Shown: positions 44,913 to 54,273 of the stretch, piece by piece
Position numbering within the stretch: position 1 is the first letter of the stretch
How the letters are laid out: every line of letters begins with the position of its first letter
Source: an uncultured Corynebacterium sp.
Lineage (GTDB): Bacteria; Actinomycetota; Actinomycetes; Mycobacteriales; Mycobacteriaceae
Assembly (NCBI GenBank): GCA_946223355.1
Contig: CAMIPB010000011.1
Span: 5,991 to 69,990 of the forward strand
Direction of reading: 5' to 3'
Length of the DNA stretch: 64,000 bases
Program-made: the position numbers and the translations under genes
Notes under the pieces: generated by a model
Told to the model about the DNA's origin: nothing
Databases searched by the model: none
What the model saw: only the letters and a program-made list of their open reading frames with translations

Positions 44913-47831
44913 ATGCATGCGTTGGGCTGGGCGTTTGCCCTGGTGCTGGCGTTTGTGCAGCCGTGGGGGTTGACGGCGGCTGATACGAAGCTGGATTTAT
45001 TGGTGGATCCGGCAGGTTTTCTTGCGCAAGCTACCGAGCCGTATACGGATATTTTTACGTTGGGGCAGTTGCAGAACCAGGCTTATGGCTATTTGTTTCC
45101 GCAGGGCCTGTTTTTCTTGCTGACGGATTTTTTGCCTGATTGGGTGGCACAGCGTTTGTGGTGGACGTTGGTGCTAGGCGTGGGGTTTTCGGGGGTTTTT
45201 GAGCTTCTCAAACGCTTAAACGTGGGCTCTCCTGCGTGGAATGCGGTGGCGGCGGCGTTGTTTATGTTGTCGCCTCGGGCATTGTCGACGCTGTCGACGA
45301 TCTCGTCAGAGACCTGGCCGGTGATGTTGGCGCCGTGGGTGATTGTGCCGTTGATTAATAGACCGAATTGGGCTGCATCGGCTTTAGTGGTGGGCGCGAT
45401 GGGCGCGGTAAACGCGACAGCAACGGCGGCGGCGTGTGTACCGGCGTTCGTTTATATCCTTGCGCGTCGTCGGTCTGTTTTGCCGCAGTGGTTGGCGGGT
45501 GTGGCGTTGATTTCGGTGTGGTGGTTGTTGCCGTTGTTTGCGCTGGGAAAGTATTCGCCGCCGTTTACGGATTTCATTGAGTCTTCGTTTGTGACGACGC
45601 GGTGGCTGAACCTCACGGAGGTGTTGCGCGGTACGACGAGTTGGGCGCCGTTTGTGGAGACGGAGCGGGTTGCGGGCACTCTGCTGGCGACGGATCCGAC
45701 GTTTGTGTTGCTCACTGTCGCGGTGGCGGCGGTGGGTTTGGCTGGGCTGGCGATGCGTCGGGATGTATTTACGGCGATGTTGCTGGTGGGCGTGTTGGTG
45801 ATGTCGCCGGTGTGGGCGGAGTTTTTGGATGGTCCGGGCGCAGCGTTGCGTAATGTGCATAAGTTTGATCCGTTGGTGCGGATTCCGTTGGTGGTGGGTT
45901 TTGCGCATGTGGCACCGAAATTGGTGAGGTCGGCGCCGGTCGTGGCGTTGGTGGCGGTGTTGGCGATGTCGCCGGCGTGGTCGGCGCGGCTGCTGCCGGT
46001 GGGGGCGTTTGAAAAGATTCCGGATGATTGGCGTGCGGCGACGGATTTTGTGAATAAGCATGCACAGAACACTCGGACGCTTATTGTGCCTAAGGCTGCG
46101 TTTGCGCGGCAGGACTGGGGTTGGACGCGTGATGAGCCTGCGCAACCGCTTCTCGACGTCCCGTGGGCGGTGCGCGATGCGATTCCTTTGGTCCCTCCGG
46201 AGGCGATCCGGGGATTGGACGGGAAGGAGTCTCTAACGAGGCTGGGGATTGGCGCGGTGATTGTCCGCAATGATCTAGAGGACCGACCGTTTGTAGATCC
46301 GAAGAAGTTTGGCGATAACGTGCATACCTTCGGAGACATTAGCGTGGTGCTCATCCATAATGATCCGTATGTGGTCGCGCCGAATACTCCGACGAAGGTG
46401 GCCGGAGGTGGCGAGGTGTTGGGCCTACTGGACCAGATCAATGGCCCGCATGCGCGGGATCTCACAGATAATAACGCCACAATTGTTACTGATACGCCGG
46501 TTTTGACGGATCGCAACTACGGCGCGGTGGATGGGGCGCGTTCTGCACCGCTGGCGGATCGCGACGAGGGGACGGTGAAAAACCGTGTCCCGGATTATCC
46601 GAGTGCGGGGCCGTTGACCAAGGTGACGGAGATTGGTGGGACGGTAACGGCTTCGTCGTCGGAGTCGGATGCGTCGTCGTTTGGTGGGGCGAACCCGGCG
46701 CGCTCGCTGACAGCGGCGGTGGATGGCCACCCGAATACGGCGTGGTGGCCGGCACGTGGTGATTCGGAGAATTGGTTGGAGTTGCGTGGCGAGTTTGCCA
46801 AGCCAAAGTTGAAGATTAAGGCGACGGATCCGGTGCAGGCAACGATTCGCAATGGTCAGGCTTCGACGGATGTGGATTTGGGCGCTGGTGAAACGACGAC
46901 GGTGTCTGTGCCGGGTGGGCGCGCGGAGGCGATTCGAATTGAGTTGTCGCACCGGGTGGGGATTTCGGAGGTTTCGGTGGTAGGTCATCGGCTGGAGCGG
47001 ATTGTGACGGTGCCGGATACTTCGCCTGATGTGCAGCAGTTTGTGTTTGACGCGTTGGAGGGTCCGGTGATTAGGCAGTTCACGTCCCCGCGGGATATGG
47101 ATGTGGAGTTGGCGTCGTCGGGCAAGGTGGTGATTGTCGATGGCGTGGCATATGAGCCAGGTTCGAAGCTGACGTTGAAAAAGGGAACTCACCGGGTGCG
47201 TTCGGATGCGGACTGGGTCAGTTTGACTGTCCCGGGTTTTGCGGAGCGTGCTAGCTACGAGCGCACCGATTCGCGCATTGAGCCGGCTGATTCGGAGCGG
47301 TTGCTTGTGACCGGGCGGGCGACGAACCCTGGTCTGCGTGGCGAGTTGAATGGCGTGCCACTTGAGCCACGTGTGGTGGATGCGGCGACCCAGGCTTTTG
47401 TTATTCCGCCGGGCAAATCCGGTGACTTCACCATGTATTTCGCGGGCAAGAACTATCTCAGCTTCGGTTTTGCGGTTTCCATCGTCACTGCGATCTTCCT
47501 TGCTTTCCGACGTCGCCCTGCCGAGTCCTGTACCACTTCCCCGGGGTGGGTGTTGCCGGTTTTCGGCGGGTTGGTTATCGCCGTGGTGGGTGGTCTACCA
47601 GGTCTTATCGCTGGTGTGACGGCTTGGGCGGTGGTGCGTTGGACTACGATTCCGGCGCCTGCGCTATCTGCGGTGACGTTTGGTCTTGCGGGTGTGTTTT
47701 TGTCGCGGGCTCCGTGGCCGTCGGCGGATTATGCCGGAGATTCTGTATTAACTGCGGCGCTGTGTTGCGCAGCCATTGCTGCGCTGGTTGTTCCACGAGG
47801 GCAAAGCTTACGGCAGAGACCGGAATCGTGA
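44913..47831 (+). CDS. aftD: Alpha-(1->3)-arabinofuranosyltransferase AftD-like (GT-C)
   Basis: Large membrane glycosyltransferase acting on arabinogalactan/lipoarabinomannan in the periplasm with decaprenyl-phospho-arabinose. 972 residues. The N-terminal DUF3367 GT-C region has about ten helices (AVVTL/GLTAADTKLDLLVDP loop with acidic residues at ~25-33). A periplasmic part (~395-850) contains discoidin-like carbohydrate-binding modules (DGHPNTAWWPARGDSENWLEL). C-terminal helices finish it. It is somewhat shorter than mycobacterial AftD. Plus-strand base use is strongly G/T-rich. The 3' end overlaps the convergent acyltransferase gene by 188 bases. Confidence 0.88.
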   Translation: MHALGWAFALVLAFVQPWGLTAADTKLDLLVDPAGFLAQATEPYTDIFTLGQLQNQAYGYLFPQGLFFLLTDFLPDWVAQRLWWTLVLGVGFSGVFELLKRLNVGSPAWNAVAAALFMLSPRALSTLSTISSETWPVMLAPWVIVPLINRPNWAASALVVGAMGAVNATATAAACVPAFVYILARRRSVLPQWLAGVALISVWWLLPLFALGKYSPPFTDFIESSFVTTRWLNLTEVLRGTTSWAPFVETERVAGTLLATDPTFVLLTVAVAAVGLAGLAMRRDVFTAMLLVGVLVMSPVWAEFLDGPGAALRNVHKFDPLVRIPLVVGFAHVAPKLVRSAPVVALVAVLAMSPAWSARLLPVGAFEKIPDDWRAATDFVNKHAQNTRTLIVPKAAFARQDWGWTRDEPAQPLLDVPWAVRDAIPLVPPEAIRGLDGKESLTRLGIGAVIVRNDLEDRPFVDPKKFGDNVHTFGDISVVLIHNDPYVVAPNTPTKVAGGGEVLGLLDQINGPHARDLTDNNATIVTDTPVLTDRNYGAVDGARSAPLADRDEGTVKNRVPDYPSAGPLTKVTEIGGTVTASSSESDASSFGGANPARSLTAAVDGHPNTAWWPARGDSENWLELRGEFAKPKLKIKATDPVQATIRNGQASTDVDLGAGETTTVSVPGGRAEAIRIELSHRVGISEVSVVGHRLERIVTVPDTSPDVQQFVFDALEGPVIRQFTSPRDMDVELASSGKVVIVDGVAYEPGSKLTLKKGTHRVRSDADWVSLTVPGFAERASYERTDSRIEPADSERLLVTGRATNPGLRGELNGVPLEPRVVDAATQAFVIPPGKSGDFTMYFAGKNYLSFGFAVSIVTAIFLAFRRRPAESCTTSPGWVLPVFGGLVIAVVGGLPGLIAGVTAWAVVRWTTIPAPALSAVTFGLAGVFLSRAPWPSADYAGDSVLTAALCCAAIAALVVPRGQSLRQRPES

Positions 47832-48789
47832 TGGCCACGGTGGCGGCTAGGATAGTGACAAAGTCTAGCCAGTAGCCGGAAAAGAGACTGACTCCGAGGG
47901 TTGGAAACGCCAGGGATAGCGCGGCGACGTGCCATAAGAATATAGAATATGACCACCGGCCTAAAGCTTGCATTGCGGGTGAGTTGAGCCAGTGCTTTGC
48001 TCCTGGAGGATTCAACGCGATAGGCCACACGACGAGTGCAGCAAATACTCCACCGAGTAGGACCCGTACAGCGAACTCGTGTGGCTCGGGGTGAACGAGC
48101 CCGCGCGGACCCACCCATTCTCGGCTGGCCAGCCAGGCTACGCCAAGTGCTGCTAGCCACCATATTTCCCGCCCGCGGATCCTTACGCGACCTTCGAGCT
48201 CGGCTGCAATAATTCCCACGGCAAACCACAGTCCATATGCCGGAGGCCAAATTTGTGAGTTGACGGCATCGAGTTCAGGCACCCAGCCCCAACCCAAGCT
48301 CAAGGCGGCCGCGCCCACAATGAGTCCTTTCCTGCCTTTCGCTAGAAGCAGCACAGGAAGGGCGAGGTAAAACGCGACCTCGATACATAGTGACCACAGG
48401 TGTGTTAAACCGGGCGCGAGTCCGTCGGGGACGTAGATCTGCGTCATGGTGAGGTTGGCAAGGATCTGCTGCGGGGACATGAAGTGGGCGTCGGGAAGCG
48501 CAAGTATGACAATTAGTACGCACACCAGGTAGGCAGGCGCGATGCGGGAAAATCGGCGCAGGTAGTAGTGCGAAGCCAGCGGGCGGCGCCACAACACGAA
48601 AGCAGAGAGTGCAAAGAACACGGCTACAAAGTAGTCAAAACGCTCGAGTATGCCCCAGCCAGTACCGGTTTGAAATGATACGTGCGTTACCAGAATCCCC
48701 ATGGCTGCTACTGCGCGCAAACCGTCGAGCGCAGGGTGCCGGTGGGGTAATGTACGTTTTGTACTTTCTCTGGTCATGGTAAGGAACAT
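47644..48789 (-). CDS. tmaT: Acyltransferase-3 family membrane protein, TmaT-like
   Basis: 381-residue membrane acyltransferase with about ten helices; RHPALDGLRAVAAMGILVTH (~17-36) and RRFSRIAPAYLVCV (~100-113) are the family signature. By position (between aftD and DUF3068 genes, before pck) it corresponds, as I recall, to C. glutamicum TmaT, which acetylates trehalose monomycolate for export; the name rests on family and context. The last ~40 residues are polar. They and the final helix are antisense to the aftD 3' end. The start lies only 9 bases from the divergent DUF3068 start; ATG 48777 is an alternative. Confidence 0.82.
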   Translation of the reverse strand: MFLTMTRESTKRTLPHRHPALDGLRAVAAMGILVTHVSFQTGTGWGILERFDYFVAVFFALSAFVLWRRPLASHYYLRRFSRIAPAYLVCVLIVILALPDAHFMSPQQILANLTMTQIYVPDGLAPGLTHLWSLCIEVAFYLALPVLLLAKGRKGLIVGAAALSLGWGWVPELDAVNSQIWPPAYGLWFAVGIIAAELEGRVRIRGREIWWLAALGVAWLASREWVGPRGLVHPEPHEFAVRVLLGGVFAALVVWPIALNPPGAKHWLNSPAMQALGRWSYSIFLWHVAALSLAFPTLGVSLFSGYWLDFVTILAATVAITIPVSAVSFALVEQPAQQWLRNTAPQLIQNLRHNPPTATEPATKTHPQDQTSPQIAQAPES

Positions 48790-48798
48790 GCTACTTCA

Positions 48799-49971
48799 AT
48801 GAATCGCTCACCCAATCTCCGCAAACGGCGGAATATAGTTGTGGGGCTAGCGTTGGTGCTATTGGTTATCTCGCTTGTAGTCCCTCCGATGGTCACGGGT
48901 AAAGCTCGACCTTTGTCTACTAACTTTTCGCTCTCGATATCCACAGAGCCTGCAGAGGGTTATGTGTTCCGCTCGGCGTCGTTGCTTTCTGACAGGGTTC
49001 CGGAGAGCAACGCTAAGAACGCAAATTGCCAAGACGACGACAACCCGCTGTGGTGCTACATCGAAGAAGGTTGGGTGAGCTATAACGCAGAGGCGAATAC
49101 GTCTCCGGCAGAGAAGGACTCCGTGGCGATGTCCGATACCTTTCAAAATTTCACGTTCAACAGTGATGCGATCTGCCAAGTCACGCAGCACACTCGCTTG
49201 AATCGCGAGTCTACTTTCCCGGTTCCCGAGCTCGATTCCTCGTTAGTGATGACCGTCCCGCGTCGTGAAAAGTCTTTCCAGGCCCCAGTGGATTCCCGTA
49301 CTGGTGTTGAGTTCTATTTTCCTCCGACAACGGAACAGCGCTCATACGATTTTTATGACCCTTTTCTTGGTGAGTCGGTCCCCATTGATTTCAAGGAAAA
49401 GACAAAGATTGATGGCAAACCGGTCTATGTTTTTGAGCACGAGATCCACGGCGAGAAGCTTTCTCCTGCTCTAGAAGAGACTGCGCGATTGTCTACTCAG
49501 GAACTGGCAGATAAGGTCAGCGACGGTTTAATAGGGATGCAGGTTTCTGGACCGGCTTCTGATTTCTACACCGATCAGGAGCTTAAGGAACTCAAGCTTT
49601 CTGCCGACACTCAACTGGCGATGTCCCCATTTTATTCAATAAGACGCACTGTCTTTGTAGAGCCAAACACTGGAATCGTCGTGGATAAGAAAGAACGCGG
49701 TGGGACCTTCTACGCGCGTAGCGCGAAGGACGCGAAAAACCCTCAGAATATCGTTCCCTCTCGTGAGCGCGCGCTGTATCAGGGCACATTCCAGTGGGAC
49801 GCCAAAACTACTAAGGCCGCTTTTGATTTGGCTAATCCGACAATCATGATGCTGCGTGCAGCAAACATCTTTAGCTGGGTGAGCAAACTCTCTGCACTCG
49901 CATTGTTAGCCTATGGGCTTTATATCCACACTCGCACCAGAAAGGCGGAGGAACTTGAAGAAGCTGCTTAG
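48799..49971 (+). CDS. DUF3068 envelope protein (first copy)
   Basis: 390 residues: N-terminal anchor (IVVGLALVLLVISLVVPPMV), a long extracytoplasmic beta-rich domain and a C-terminal helix (SKLSALALLAYGLYIHTR). It matches DUF3068, sometimes annotated PorA family but unrelated to the small porins. A corynebacterial DUF3068 protein at this locus is reported to be needed for lipomannan/lipoarabinomannan maturation, so a lipoglycan role is likely. The next gene is a paralogue that starts inside this gene's last codons. Confidence 0.85.
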   Translation: MNRSPNLRKRRNIVVGLALVLLVISLVVPPMVTGKARPLSTNFSLSISTEPAEGYVFRSASLLSDRVPESNAKNANCQDDDNPLWCYIEEGWVSYNAEANTSPAEKDSVAMSDTFQNFTFNSDAICQVTQHTRLNRESTFPVPELDSSLVMTVPRREKSFQAPVDSRTGVEFYFPPTTEQRSYDFYDPFLGESVPIDFKEKTKIDGKPVYVFEHEIHGEKLSPALEETARLSTQELADKVSDGLIGMQVSGPASDFYTDQELKELKLSADTQLAMSPFYSIRRTVFVEPNTGIVVDKKERGGTFYARSAKDAKNPQNIVPSRERALYQGTFQWDAKTTKAAFDLANPTIMMLRAANIFSWVSKLSALALLAYGLYIHTRTRKAEELEEAA

Positions 49972-51100
49972 AACCAACCTCCTTATCTTAGGCGCAGTAG
50001 TGTCCATCTTTCTAGGCGTAGCTATACCGTTTGTCGTGGAATTCAGATACTCCAAGATCGATGGCGATAGGTCATTTGACACTGCCACGGCCCCATCGGA
50101 TGGCAAGATGGTCATGCACAATTACCTCATGGAGGGAAAGAGCCTTGAAGAACGGGCGGACGACCCAAAGTGCAAGGTCGCGGATATGCCGATCTATTGC
50201 TTCGTGCGCGAAGGTTCTGCAGTATCGCGTGGTTCCGTAGGTTTCTCGCCTTCTGATCACCCTGGCGCCAACCACGCGGAAATCGTGCGCAAGTACACGT
50301 TCAATCACCAGGAGATCCTGCAGAATGAGCAGAAACTACGCCTGGATCGTAAAACTGCGATGCCAGTTCCTGGCTCTAAGACTTTGTCTAAGACCACGGT
50401 TCCAGGACTTGTCACCACAATTAAGGATTCCTCCACCAAGCAGGAATCTTTTCAAGCAACGTTCCAACCGCACACTGAGAAGAAAACGTACAACTTCTTT
50501 GATCCACTAGTTGAAGATTCCACGCCCGCGGAGTTCGTAGAAGAAACTACGATTGACGGTGTACGGGTATACGTGTTCCGGCAGATCACTAAGGGTGCAA
50601 GGCTTGGTCGCTTTTATGACGGCGCCGAGGAAGGCGTGGAAATCGAGCACCCGGTGGAAACTAAGACCATCGAGTACGAGGGTGAGCTCGCTGGCATTTC
50701 TCTGCAAGGCCAAGCCTTTCATTTCTACTCTCAAGAAGAGAGGAAGAAGCTGGGGTTCGAGCGCACCTCGGATGTCTGGATGGATCCGTATTACGCAATT
50801 GATCGCACCCTCTTCGTTGAGCCGCACAGCGGCATTATCGTGGATAAGAAGGAACGTGGCGGTATTTACTATGCGCACAGTGATGAGGAGGCAGAAAACA
50901 TCGATCTCTCTGAGTTTTCTGACTACCGCTCTTTCTACATGGGCGAGTTCAATTGGGACGAAACAACAGTCCAGAATGCACTAGCTGAGGCCCGTCCGAT
51001 TGCCCGTAGTCATTTCTTGGCTTCCTTTGCCGGCTGGGCGCTGCTCGCCCTAGCTACAGTTCTGTTTATCACTTGGATCTATCTGAAACGTCGTGTTTAA
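49955..51100 (+). CDS. DUF3068 envelope protein (second copy)
   Basis: 381 residues from TTG 49955 (AAAGG nine bases upstream); a longer frame from 49913 is possible. Same architecture as the preceding gene: membrane anchor (LLILGAVVSIFLGVAIPFVVEF), a large outer domain with shared KKTYNFFDPLVEDSTP and YYAIDRTLFVEPHSGIIVDK blocks, and a C-terminal helix. It overlaps the upstream gene by 17 bases and the downstream gene by 8, so translation is coupled. The pair suggests a heteromeric complex. Confidence 0.83.
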   Translation: MKKLLRTNLLILGAVVSIFLGVAIPFVVEFRYSKIDGDRSFDTATAPSDGKMVMHNYLMEGKSLEERADDPKCKVADMPIYCFVREGSAVSRGSVGFSPSDHPGANHAEIVRKYTFNHQEILQNEQKLRLDRKTAMPVPGSKTLSKTTVPGLVTTIKDSSTKQESFQATFQPHTEKKTYNFFDPLVEDSTPAEFVEETTIDGVRVYVFRQITKGARLGRFYDGAEEGVEIEHPVETKTIEYEGELAGISLQGQAFHFYSQEERKKLGFERTSDVWMDPYYAIDRTLFVEPHSGIIVDKKERGGIYYAHSDEEAENIDLSEFSDYRSFYMGEFNWDETTVQNALAEARPIARSHFLASFAGWALLALATVLFITWIYLKRRV

Positions 51101-52529
51101 AAAAGTCCTGTGGTCAGCGCTCGTTATCGCGTGTGTCTGTTGGCCGTTCGTCCTTCCAGGGACTCTCGCGGCCCGCGATATGCTTGTGCTTGACCATTCT
51201 GGGTTGACCCCGCCAAATTTCGGCGCTGGGGATCTTCCGCCCCGCAACGTTCCTCAAGACGGCGTCCTAGCAATTCTGGGTATATTCCTGCCAGCTTCCT
51301 GGTTCGCCCGGGCGCTGATGATTGGTTCGGCCGTTGCGGCAGCCTGGGGCGCGATAAAGATGGGCGGCGGCTACCTGGCCATCGCTATTGCGGTGGCCAA
51401 TCCGTTTGTCGTAGAACGCCTCCTCCAGGGGCATTGGTCACTCGTTGCCGCTGCCTGGCTCATGGTGGCTCTGGCAGCGTCTGCCCGCGGGTTTCTCCCC
51501 ATTTTCTTCGCTTCCTTGACTCCCACCGGCTCGCTGGCGGCACTCGCCTTTTCTCTGACTAAGGGAAAACTTCCCACACTCCTAGCTCTACTGTGCACCT
51601 TGCCGTGGGTTCTCCCGGCGCTTATCCACTCAGGTAACTCCCTTTCTCTGCCCGCCTCAGCCTCCACTTTCGCCCCGCGCGCTGAAGAATTCGCGGGCAC
51701 ATTCGGCGCCCTTTTAGGACTAGGCGGCATCTGGAATTCGGCTGCTGTCCCGCCGTCACGTTCGGCGGGCTTTGCCGTCTTTGGCATCGTGCTGTTCGTA
51801 CTGCTTCTCCCGGGGTTTAGGCACCGCCGCGATCTCACTGTTCTCGCTGCTCTCGGTCTCGGCGGCGCCACGCTCATCTGGCTTTTCCCGGACGCTACTG
51901 GCTACCTCATTTCCCACGTCCCCGGCGCGGGGCTTATCCGTGACGGCCAGAAGCTGCTCATTCTCGCTATCCCTGCGTATGTGTCTGCGGCATGTCATCT
52001 AAACCCGAAGGCGGCACTCGCCGGGCTCGCGTGCTTCATCCTCCAAACCCCGGATGCTCCTACTTCGCTCAAGGCAATTGCCCCCACCACCGTCGAGGTA
52101 GATCAACGCCTCGTTGCGCGTCTTGACGGCCGCGATACCTTCTTCGTCGGCCGCGGCCCACTGACTAAGCTTCCCGACGGCCGCGTCATCGTCGATCCCT
52201 ATTCCAAAGCCGCGAGCAAGGTGGAATCCGGTGCGCTGTCAGTGGATGGGGTGTTGGTAGATGCGCCGTCTGCGCGCTGGCTGGCGGCGCAGGAGGCGTG
52301 GGAGAACGGGGACGTCGAAAAGCTTGCCGAGCTTGGCGTGGGCGCTGTTGTAACTGAGGATTTTAACGTCGTGGAAACATCCGCTCCAGCACGCTCCGTG
52401 CCGTGGTTTTTGCACGGGTTGTGGTTTGTTCTTGGATTAGTGTGTGCCAGCGCTTACCTGTTTGCTCCCACGAGAACTGGGCGGCAAAGCACCGGGCGTT
52501 CTCGCCGAGCTTCTCAGGCGAAGCAATAA
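51093..52529 (+). CDS. Polytopic membrane protein of the envelope cluster
   Basis: 478 residues with about ten predicted helices in the first 330 residues, then a soluble domain (~335-445) and a final helix before a basic tail. An early outer loop RDMLVLDHSGLTPPNFGAGD (~29-48) resembles the acidic loop of GT-C glycosyltransferases, and the layout is like a small AftD relative, so a glycosyltransferase role is possible but unproven. Start ATG/GTG region overlaps the DUF3068 gene; the 3' end overlaps the convergent GT4 gene by 167 bases. Confidence 0.75.
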   Translation: MFKKVLWSALVIACVCWPFVLPGTLAARDMLVLDHSGLTPPNFGAGDLPPRNVPQDGVLAILGIFLPASWFARALMIGSAVAAAWGAIKMGGGYLAIAIAVANPFVVERLLQGHWSLVAAAWLMVALAASARGFLPIFFASLTPTGSLAALAFSLTKGKLPTLLALLCTLPWVLPALIHSGNSLSLPASASTFAPRAEEFAGTFGALLGLGGIWNSAAVPPSRSAGFAVFGIVLFVLLLPGFRHRRDLTVLAALGLGGATLIWLFPDATGYLISHVPGAGLIRDGQKLLILAIPAYVSAACHLNPKAALAGLACFILQTPDAPTSLKAIAPTTVEVDQRLVARLDGRDTFFVGRGPLTKLPDGRVIVDPYSKAASKVESGALSVDGVLVDAPSARWLAAQEAWENGDVEKLAELGVGAVVTEDFNVVETSAPARSVPWFLHGLWFVLGLVCASAYLFAPTRTGRQSTGRSRRASQAKQ

Positions 52530-53472
52530 CCCGCGCCGTAGCACGAGCCAAATCCTCCTTACGCGCGACTAGCACACCAGTCTCACCGTCCTTAACGGCG
52601 TCACGCAGGCCAAACGTGTACCCTACTGTGGGAACTCCATGTTGGGCCGCCTCCATGACTGCTAGTCCCCACCCTTCCTTTCGTGAGGGCATGAGGTGGA
52701 CATCTGCGCGGTCCAGCAACGCAGCCTTACGTTCTTCACTGACTTGCCCGTGTAACCGGACTCGGCCCGTTACCCCCTTGCGCACTACGTAAGCGCGCAG
52801 TTCGTCTGCCCACCATCCGTCGCCAATAACATCGAGTACGCAGTTGTCTAGCTGTGCTACAACGTCCACCGCGTGCTCGATCTGTTTGTGGGGCACGAGA
52901 CGGGATAGCGTGACCAGGTGAGTGGCGGCCTCACGCTTCAACGGTGCGAATTCTGGCACCGGGTCCACGCCGTTTTCAATAATCTTCACGCCGTGCACGC
53001 CGAGCGCGCGCAGGTCTAGGCGTGACGCCTCAGACACGGTCACCCACTGCTTGTTGCGATACACCCACGGCACTACGCGGGATTCTAAGAACCACCCGAA
53101 CGTGCCCAATACCCGCCCGGCCACAGGCCATTGCTCTTTATGGCAATGGTGGTTGAGCACGAAGGTCGGTGCACTCGTAAACAGTCCTGCGAAAAATGGG
53201 ATTCCATTGTGTGTATCCACTACTGCGTCCACTCCGCGCTGGCGTAGCATCCACAGCCAGGCTGATGGGTACACGCTAAATTTCGCCCCGCCGCGCACGT
53301 ATTTCACGCCGCGGCGCAGCTCACTGCGCGGTGCTTTCTTGTGTCGAGCCGTGCGGAAAATAACCTCGTGGCCTTGACCAGCCAGGTATTCCGCGACGTG
53401 CTCCAGGTAGCGCTCAGAACCACCGCCTTGCGGGTGGGTGGTATCGCGCCAGCACAATAGGATGATCTTCAT
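52363..53472 (-). CDS. Glycosyltransferase family 4
   Basis: 369-residue cytosolic, GT-B fold enzyme. N-terminal GGGSERYLEHVAEYLAGQGHEV (donor/acceptor loop) and C-terminal MPSRKEGWGLAVMEAAQHGVPTVGY with the EX7E nucleotide-sugar motif (~255-280). It probably adds a sugar to an envelope lipid or glycan; substrate unknown. The last ~55 residues lie antisense to the membrane-protein gene. Start ATG 53472 diverges from the methyltransferase gene 33 bases away. Confidence 0.9.
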   Translation of the reverse strand: MKIILLCWRDTTHPQGGGSERYLEHVAEYLAGQGHEVIFRTARHKKAPRSELRRGVKYVRGGAKFSVYPSAWLWMLRQRGVDAVVDTHNGIPFFAGLFTSAPTFVLNHHCHKEQWPVAGRVLGTFGWFLESRVVPWVYRNKQWVTVSEASRLDLRALGVHGVKIIENGVDPVPEFAPLKREAATHLVTLSRLVPHKQIEHAVDVVAQLDNCVLDVIGDGWWADELRAYVVRKGVTGRVRLHGQVSEERKAALLDRADVHLMPSRKEGWGLAVMEAAQHGVPTVGYTFGLRDAVKDGETGVLVARKEDLARATARVIASPEKLGENARCFAAQFSWEQTGKRWHTLIQEQTTTRAKTTARSVLERMFPRR

Positions 53473-53505
53473 GGTTGATGGCTAACTTTACTAGGGTTAA
53501 GGCTT

Positions 53506-54273
53506 ATGTCACGCACCCGCCGCCTTGCCACGCTCGCCAGATCCTGGCGTCTTCTGCGCAGCTTCCGATTCGAGCAGTCCCGTCCAGACATCTTCTACGG
53601 CGGCCTGGCCCAAGACACCGCGGCGCTTATCGACGCCCTCTGTTACGACTCCGGCCTGTCCCTTCCCGGTGCGCTTGTGCTGGATGTCGGTGGCGGTCCT
53701 GGTTATTTTGCGGATGCGTTTGAAACACGCGGTGCTCGTTATGTGGGCGTGGAGCCGGACGCCGGCGAGATGTCTGCGGCGGGCATTACCCCGGCTAACG
53801 CCGTGCGCGGCGACGGAACGCGTCTGCCGTTTAGGGACAACACCTTTGACGTGACCTATTCTTCTAACGTCGCCGAACATATTCCTAATCCGTGGGAAAT
53901 GGGTGAGGAGATGCTGCGGGTGACCAAGCCCGGTGGGCTGGCAATTGTGTCCTACACCGTGTGGTTGGGCCCATTCGGCGGCCATGAGACAGGGTTGTGG
54001 CAGCACTATGTGGGTGGCGAGTTTGCGCGGCGTCGCTACGCAAAAAAGCACGGGCATGAACCTAAGAACGTCTGGGGCACCTCTCTGTTCGCGGTTTCTG
54101 CTGCAGAAGGGCTGAAGTGGGCTAGGGACAAAGAAATAGTCCGGGTCTTCCCGCGCTACCACCCGGCGTGGGCCTGGTGGATTGTGCGAGTGCCCGGACT
54201 ACGTGAGTTTCTAACCTCGAACCTCGTGTTGGTGCTTAGGAAGCGTCCTCAATGCGCTTCTTTAGAGCGTTGA
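53506..54273 (+). CDS. mtrP: Class I SAM-dependent methyltransferase, MtrP-like
   Basis: 255 residues. The SAM motif I is VLDVGGGPGYFADAF (~54-68), motif II VEPDAGEM and post-I RGDGTRLPFRDNTFDVTYSSN (~104-124). By locus (GT4 on one side, pck on the other) it corresponds, as I recall, to C. glutamicum MtrP, a methyltransferase needed for efficient trehalose-mycolate transport. The substrate is unknown. The 3' end overlaps pck by 38 bases, convergent. Confidence 0.85.
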   Translation: MSRTRRLATLARSWRLLRSFRFEQSRPDIFYGGLAQDTAALIDALCYDSGLSLPGALVLDVGGGPGYFADAFETRGARYVGVEPDAGEMSAAGITPANAVRGDGTRLPFRDNTFDVTYSSNVAEHIPNPWEMGEEMLRVTKPGGLAIVSYTVWLGPFGGHETGLWQHYVGGEFARRRYAKKHGHEPKNVWGTSLFAVSAAEGLKWARDKEIVRVFPRYHPAWAWWIVRVPGLREFLTSNLVLVLRKRPQCASLER

